From the NCBI GenBank assembly GCA_944369635.1, contig CALVXL010000124.1, forward strand, positions 1-9,125: a stretch of 9,125 nucleotides of DNA. Direction: 5' to 3'. Of the stretch, positions 5,256-9,125 are shown one piece after another. Every line of letters begins with the position of its first letter. Position 1 is the stretch's first letter. The notes under the pieces were generated by a model that had not been told where the DNA came from, made no database searches, and saw only the letters and a list, made by a program, of their open reading frames with translations. Source of the stretch: an uncultured Clostridia bacterium. Lineage in GTDB: Bacteria > Bacillota > Clostridia > Christensenellales > Borkfalkiaceae. The translations under genes and the position numbers were made by a program.

Positions 5256-8200
5256 ATGTTAAAACATAAAGATATTTTAGATAAACTGGATACAAAGCAA
5301 AAAATTGCGCTCATCGCGTCTGTGAAGGCGATCGGCAACCCTTGGGCGGAACAGGCAGGCATACCCGTCGTCAAAACTGCAGACGGTACGGTTTTTTCGA
5401 AAAAGTATCCCGCATTTTCCGCGCTTGCTAATTCCTGGAATACGGAATTGATCAGGGATTGCTCGCGCGATTCGGCAGAAACGGCTCGCGAAAAAGGCGA
5501 AGGTTTGTTTCTGCTGAATCATGTCGGGGTGAAGCCGACTCCGCAGGGAAAGGGCCTTTCCGAAGATCCGTATCTGTGCGGCGAATTTATAAACGCGGCG
5601 GCGGAAGGCGTACAAAGCGCCGGCGTGATGCCGTGCGTTTCGGAATTTATCGATATAAAAGAGAGCGCGGGAATTTCTGAGCGGGATTATTCGGCCCGCA
5701 CAATCGAGGAAATTTATCTTGCGCCCATCCGCCGTCTGCCGCAGTCGGGTATCTCTTATTGTCAGCCGACAAAAGATCTGTCGGATTCCGCCGCCGAAGC
5801 GATTGTCGAAACGCTTCAGGATAAGATCGGAAAGAGCGGATATTTTATCGATAACCGAATTGAATCTCTGGCTTTAGGGGCTATATTGTCCGAAGGCGAT
5901 GAGGCTCGGATTCTTGATTTATACGAAAAAGGAAAAGATCGGACGGGCGGCTCGGAAGCAATCGGTGAAATTCTGTCGGATACCGTGCTGAACGAAATGG
6001 CCGACAAAGTGATCGATTTTGCGATAAATTGTTCCGTTACGGATAAAAAAGAAACGGAAACGGGTAGCGACGAGCTTGCTTTGCGTGCGGCGGAAGAAAG
6101 CGTCGTTCTTTTGAAAAATAATAATCTTTTACCGTTTGCGCGAAAGACAAGGCTGGCTTTTATCGGACTGAGCGAAGCGGAGCGGGAGGCTTTTTCCCGT
6201 GCCGCCCTAACCAGCGATCATTGTTTTGAGTTCGAATGTGCGAAAGAAGAATTTTCCCTTCTGAAAGGAAGGAATATCGATTCAATCGCTTCTTTGCGCC
6301 GAATGATTCGTACGGCACAAGCCGTAGTTTTGTTTCTCGGTGAAAACACGGGGAAAGACGGAAAAATTGGCGAAATCGGTTTTGCCGGTTTTCAAGAATG
6401 GATCGATAAGGTTCGTAAGATCAATCCGAACATCGTCGCGGTCATTCCGGCAGACGGTTCTTTGGACGTTTCTTTTGCATTTGGCGTGTCGGCGCTGCTG
6501 TTTGCCGATTGGAAAACTTCCTGCGGGGCGCAGGCGATTGTCAACATTTTGTCGGGAAAGACCTGCCCTTCGGGAAAACTCGCTTATTCGCTGTATGAAA
6601 ATACGGCGGAAATGTGCGCGCGTGAGAAAAGAAATCAGAAAGCAGGATTGATTAAAGTAGGACCTTTTACGGGATATCGCGGTTACGATACTGCCAAAAA
6701 TTATCCGCCTTTTTCTTTCGGATACGGACTCAGTTATACCGAATTTGCCTATTCCGATATGACCGTTTCAGGCGATCATGTCGAATTCACGGTAAGCAAC
6801 AAAGGAAAATACGACGGCGCCGAGATTGTGCAATTATATATCGGGAAAGTCGATTCTTCTTTGCTTCGTCCGTACAAACAACTGGTCGGATTTTCCAAGG
6901 TCTTTTTGCGTGCAGGGGAGAAAAAGCGCGTTTCTTTGTCGGTCGATCCCGCAAGTTTTGCAGTGTGGAATCACGGGCGCTTATCAGTGGAAAAAGGTTT
7001 TTACGATTTTTTTCTGGCTTCCTCCGTGCAGGACGCGGCGCTGCGCGTGCGCGTAGAAATCGACGGAGAGGAAATTGCTCCCGATAACGAAATTATCGAA
7101 GATTATCTACCGCAGTTTTCCAATATTTTAGCGGAAAATTTTACCTTCGGTCAGGTAAAAAAGAAAGCAGTTGAAATTGTTCCGGGCAGAAAAATGATGA
7201 ATACGGGCGTCGCGCTGAGCGCAAGCGCATTGTTTTTTGCCGTCGTCGCACTTATTTTGCAGCTGACCGAAACGATAGATCTGATGTACCTTGAATCGGA
7301 TTTTGAAATGTTTGTTTCCATATGTTGCGTTTGCGTGTTGCCGCAGACTTTTCTTGTCGGACTGGGGCTTTTAATTGCAGGCAATTGCGTCAATAAGCGT
7401 TATTTTGTAAAAAGAAGGAAGCGGATTTTGTCCGCGCCGACCTCCTATACGCCTTGCGAAATTCAGCCCGAGCGCTCTTATGAGGAACTCTTTCAACAGG
7501 CGTTTCAAGAAGAAAACGACGAGATAAAATCTGAGGAAGAAAGCCTTCAAAAAGAAAGGGAAGTCCATGTATATTGCGATAAAAATCTGACATTTTCGGC
7601 CGTTTCGGATAATTTAACGGAATTTTTTAAGGAAAGGGGACTCGAGGTAAAAAGATCCGCCGTAAGAAACCTTTTTTCTGCAATGTCGGCTTTTAGGCTG
7701 ATAGCGGTAAGAAATCTTTCCGAAAAAATACTGCCGCGCTTATGTCATATCATGAGTGAATATTTCGGCGGAGAAATTTTGTTGCGGGACGCTTCGCAAA
7801 ACGATAACTTTGAAGCGTATATTGAAGAAGTCATGGCGTCCGCTTCGGAAAATCGTATGCAGATCCGTTTCAGCGTATGGTACAATGCGGACGCGGAAAA
7901 TACAAGACACGTACTCGGTAAATTTGCAGAATACGTGCATTCGCCTCTGACGTCGGAAGGCGATTCGGGGGGCTATCCGCCGAATGTGTGGTTTTTCTTC
8001 GTCTATAAACAGGATAATCAGAAGTTACCTGCCGATTTGCCGTTTGTAACGGTGGATATGGAGGTTTCTGAATGCGAAGAAAGCAAAGAGAAAACAACAA
8101 CCGTTTTATTGAATTATCCGCAGTTTACCTTGATGATCGCCGAGGCTCGCAAACAATATTGTCTCGACGAAGAAAAATACTGGAAAAAAGTGGATAAGCT

Positions 8201-8495
8201 TGAACAATATATAAGTTCGGTCACGGGAAAGGAGTTCGGCAATCCGGTTTGGAGCGCGTTAGAAAAATATACGTCCGTTTATTGTGCATGCGGCGGCGCG
8301 CCGACCGACTCGCTGGATCTTGCGCTTGCTTCCGCCGTGATTCCGTCGATCTATTGCGCGCTTGCGGACAAAGGCGTTCCGATAAAGGAAATTTCAAATA
8401 AAATATCTGAAATTTTCGGAGCGGAAGCTTGCGGAGAATGTAAAAAAGCGCTTATCCGATCGGCGGGCGGAAATGACGGAGCACAAAGATCATGA
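5256..8495 (+). CDS. Glycoside hydrolase family 3-like pseudoenzyme fused to two membrane helices and a degenerate AAA+ module
   Basis: Numbering is from ATG 5256 (1079 residues). Residues 1-258 resemble the GH3 barrel: SEDPYLCGEF at 102-111 and TIEEIYLAPI at 149-158 match conserved GH3 segments. Residues 270-448 resemble the GH3 alpha/beta sandwich (ESVVLLKNNNLLPF, CPSGKLAYSL). YRGYD and PFSFGYGLSY lead into a fibronectin III-like domain (about 500-600). Key GH3 residues are missing: the SDW nucleophile motif reads DNR (199-201), the KH pair reads SE, and the acid/base loop is altered. Two membrane helices (about 650-670, 686-711) are flanked by basic residues, so both ends should be cytoplasmic. 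After a charged linker, residues 770-1070 follow the order of an AAA+ domain and lid, with Walker A and B destroyed. I prefer ATG 5256 (GGGGG at 5240-5244, 11 bases upstream) over GTG 5238 and TTG 5223, which are also in frame. A binding or scaffold role is inferred. Confidence 0.85.
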   Translation: MLKHKDILDKLDTKQKIALIASVKAIGNPWAEQAGIPVVKTADGTVFSKKYPAFSALANSWNTELIRDCSRDSAETAREKGEGLFLLNHVGVKPTPQGKGLSEDPYLCGEFINAAAEGVQSAGVMPCVSEFIDIKESAGISERDYSARTIEEIYLAPIRRLPQSGISYCQPTKDLSDSAAEAIVETLQDKIGKSGYFIDNRIESLALGAILSEGDEARILDLYEKGKDRTGGSEAIGEILSDTVLNEMADKVIDFAINCSVTDKKETETGSDELALRAAEESVVLLKNNNLLPFARKTRLAFIGLSEAEREAFSRAALTSDHCFEFECAKEEFSLLKGRNIDSIASLRRMIRTAQAVVLFLGENTGKDGKIGEIGFAGFQEWIDKVRKINPNIVAVIPADGSLDVSFAFGVSALLFADWKTSCGAQAIVNILSGKTCPSGKLAYSLYENTAEMCAREKRNQKAGLIKVGPFTGYRGYDTAKNYPPFSFGYGLSYTEFAYSDMTVSGDHVEFTVSNKGKYDGAEIVQLYIGKVDSSLLRPYKQLVGFSKVFLRAGEKKRVSLSVDPASFAVWNHGRLSVEKGFYDFFLASSVQDAALRVRVEIDGEEIAPDNEIIEDYLPQFSNILAENFTFGQVKKKAVEIVPGRKMMNTGVALSASALFFAVVALILQLTETIDLMYLESDFEMFVSICCVCVLPQTFLVGLGLLIAGNCVNKRYFVKRRKRILSAPTSYTPCEIQPERSYEELFQQAFQEENDEIKSEEESLQKEREVHVYCDKNLTFSAVSDNLTEFFKERGLEVKRSAVRNLFSAMSAFRLIAVRNLSEKILPRLCHIMSEYFGGEILLRDASQNDNFEAYIEEVMASASENRMQIRFSVWYNADAENTRHVLGKFAEYVHSPLTSEGDSGGYPPNVWFFFVYKQDNQKLPADLPFVTVDMEVSECEESKEKTTTVLLNYPQFTLMIAEARKQYCLDEEKYWKKVDKLEQYISSVTGKEFGNPVWSALEKYTSVYCACGGAPTDSLDLALASAVIPSIYCALADKGVPIKEISNKISEIFGAEACGECKKALIRSAGGNDGAQRS

Positions 8496-9125
8496 GGCTT
8501 ATCAAAATGCTAGATGCGAGCTTTTTTCGCATTTTTATATCCGAATACGCCCTCGTTGTATACCTGATCGTGTTTTTGGCGCTGATCGGGTGGCTGGTGT
8601 TTGCGCTTATCAATAAGGAGAGTAAAACTCCTGAAATCTTGCAAGTCTCCGCAAAAGAAGTGGGGGAAAATGCGTCGCAGGACAAAGAAGGGGAGCGCAA
8701 GCGTTTCGACGGGCTCAGCCGAATCGATGAAAAAAAAGCGTCGTATATACGCGCGCAATACGATGAAGGAATGAGTTTGCAGGCGATCTGCGACGATTTC
8801 CGTAATTACGCCGCGTCGCGGCTGAAGCTTTACTACGGAGAAGAAGATATCCGCCGTTTTGTCGCAGGAATGGCGGTGTCGCATATTTTGATTTTGCAGG
8901 GGATGTCCGGAACGGGGAAAACGTCGCTTGCATATGCGTTCGGAGAATTTTTAGGAAATCCTTCTACGGTGGTGCCCGTGCAGCCGATGTGGAAAGAACG
9001 CACGGATCTTGTGGGATATTACAACGAATTTACGGGGCGATTCAACGAGACCGATCTTTTGAAAAAGATGTACGAAGCGAATTACAGCAAGGAAATATAT
9101 ATCACGGTGCTGGACGAAATGAACA
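8492..9125 (+). CDS. Membrane-anchored AAA+ ATPase (McrB/MoxR-like), N-terminal part; 3' end outside window
   Basis: The first 211 residues are present and the frame is open at the right edge. A membrane helix lies at about 18-40 (YALVVYLIVFLALIGWLVFA), followed by a charged linker (about 41-90). The AAA+ domain then begins, with Walker A GMSGTGKTS at 137-145 (8900-8926) and Walker B IYITVLDE at 202-209. The stretch between (VQPMWKERTDLVGYYNEFTG) is typical of AAA_5-type ATPases of the McrB/MoxR/dynein-related branch, which remodel or move protein or DNA partners using ATP. Both key motifs are intact, so ATP hydrolysis is expected. For a cytoplasmic ATPase with a single helix the N-terminus would be outside. 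Its ATG overlaps the stop codon of the GH3/pseudo-AAA gene (ATGA, 8492-8495), a sign of tight coupling and matched expression. The sensor, arginine finger and any C-terminal domain lie beyond the window, so the exact subfamily and substrate are unknown. Confidence 0.9.
   Translation, partial: MRLIKMLDASFFRIFISEYALVVYLIVFLALIGWLVFALINKESKTPEILQVSAKEVGENASQDKEGERKRFDGLSRIDEKKASYIRAQYDEGMSLQAICDDFRNYAASRLKLYYGEEDIRRFVAGMAVSHILILQGMSGTGKTSLAYAFGEFLGNPSTVVPVQPMWKERTDLVGYYNEFTGRFNETDLLKKMYEANYSKEIYITVLDEMN

Noticed and set aside
5256..7060. Active beta-glucosidase annotation for the GH3-like region
   Set aside because: Overall similarity would give this name in automatic annotation, but the nucleophile, KH and acid/base motifs are not recognisable and no export signal is present.
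8510..8884. 124-residue - strand open frame at the right end
   Set aside because: It is antisense to the AAA+ ATPase N-terminus, whose + strand frame carries a membrane helix and Walker motifs.

Overview
The window reads as chromosomal DNA of a low-to-mid GC Gram-positive anaerobe, most likely an uncultured Clostridia-type gut Bacillota. This rests on strong AGGAGG-like ribosome sites, near-consensus SigA-type promoters (TTGACA/TATAAT), an XRE regulator with membrane segments, a BspA-type leucine-rich-repeat protein and a tRNA-Thr with U73. Species cannot be given. All genes I accept are on the + strand.

Bases 1-631 are the end of an integrated mobile element. The C-terminal half of a tyrosine recombinase (2-466) is followed by a short tandem repeat (542-596) whose last copy runs directly into the 3' half of a tRNA-Thr(CGT) gene (587-631) and then a strong hairpin terminator (633-667). 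The 5' half of the tRNA is absent. The simplest reading is that the element inserted at the tRNA anticodon loop, lies to the left, and that ordinary chromosome begins at about 597.

Bases 668-1643 hold a spacer with promoters, one gene for an XRE-type helix-turn-helix protein with two membrane segments and a C-terminal zinc ribbon (933-1541), and its terminator (1614-1643).

Bases 1785-9125 are one apparent operon, driven by a strong promoter at 1785-1813 and cut by the window end. It encodes (1) an unrecognised protein with three membrane segments, (2) a membrane-anchored protein with about 18 BspA-type LRR_5 repeats, (3) an unusual fusion of a glycoside hydrolase family 3 fold that has lost its catalytic motifs, two membrane helices and a degenerate AAA+ module, and (4) the start of a membrane-anchored AAA+ ATPase with intact Walker A and B motifs. 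Genes 1/2 and 3/4 overlap; genes 2/3 are about 50 bases apart. The degenerate AAA+ module of gene 3 can be aligned by eye with the intact one of gene 4.

My inference is that genes 1-4 form a membrane-bound AAA+ machine: an active ATPase paired with a pseudo-ATPase partner that carries a carbohydrate-enzyme-derived, probably ligand-binding domain on the cytoplasmic side, plus an exported LRR arm. I know of no characterised system with this architecture, but the function is not readable from the sequence.
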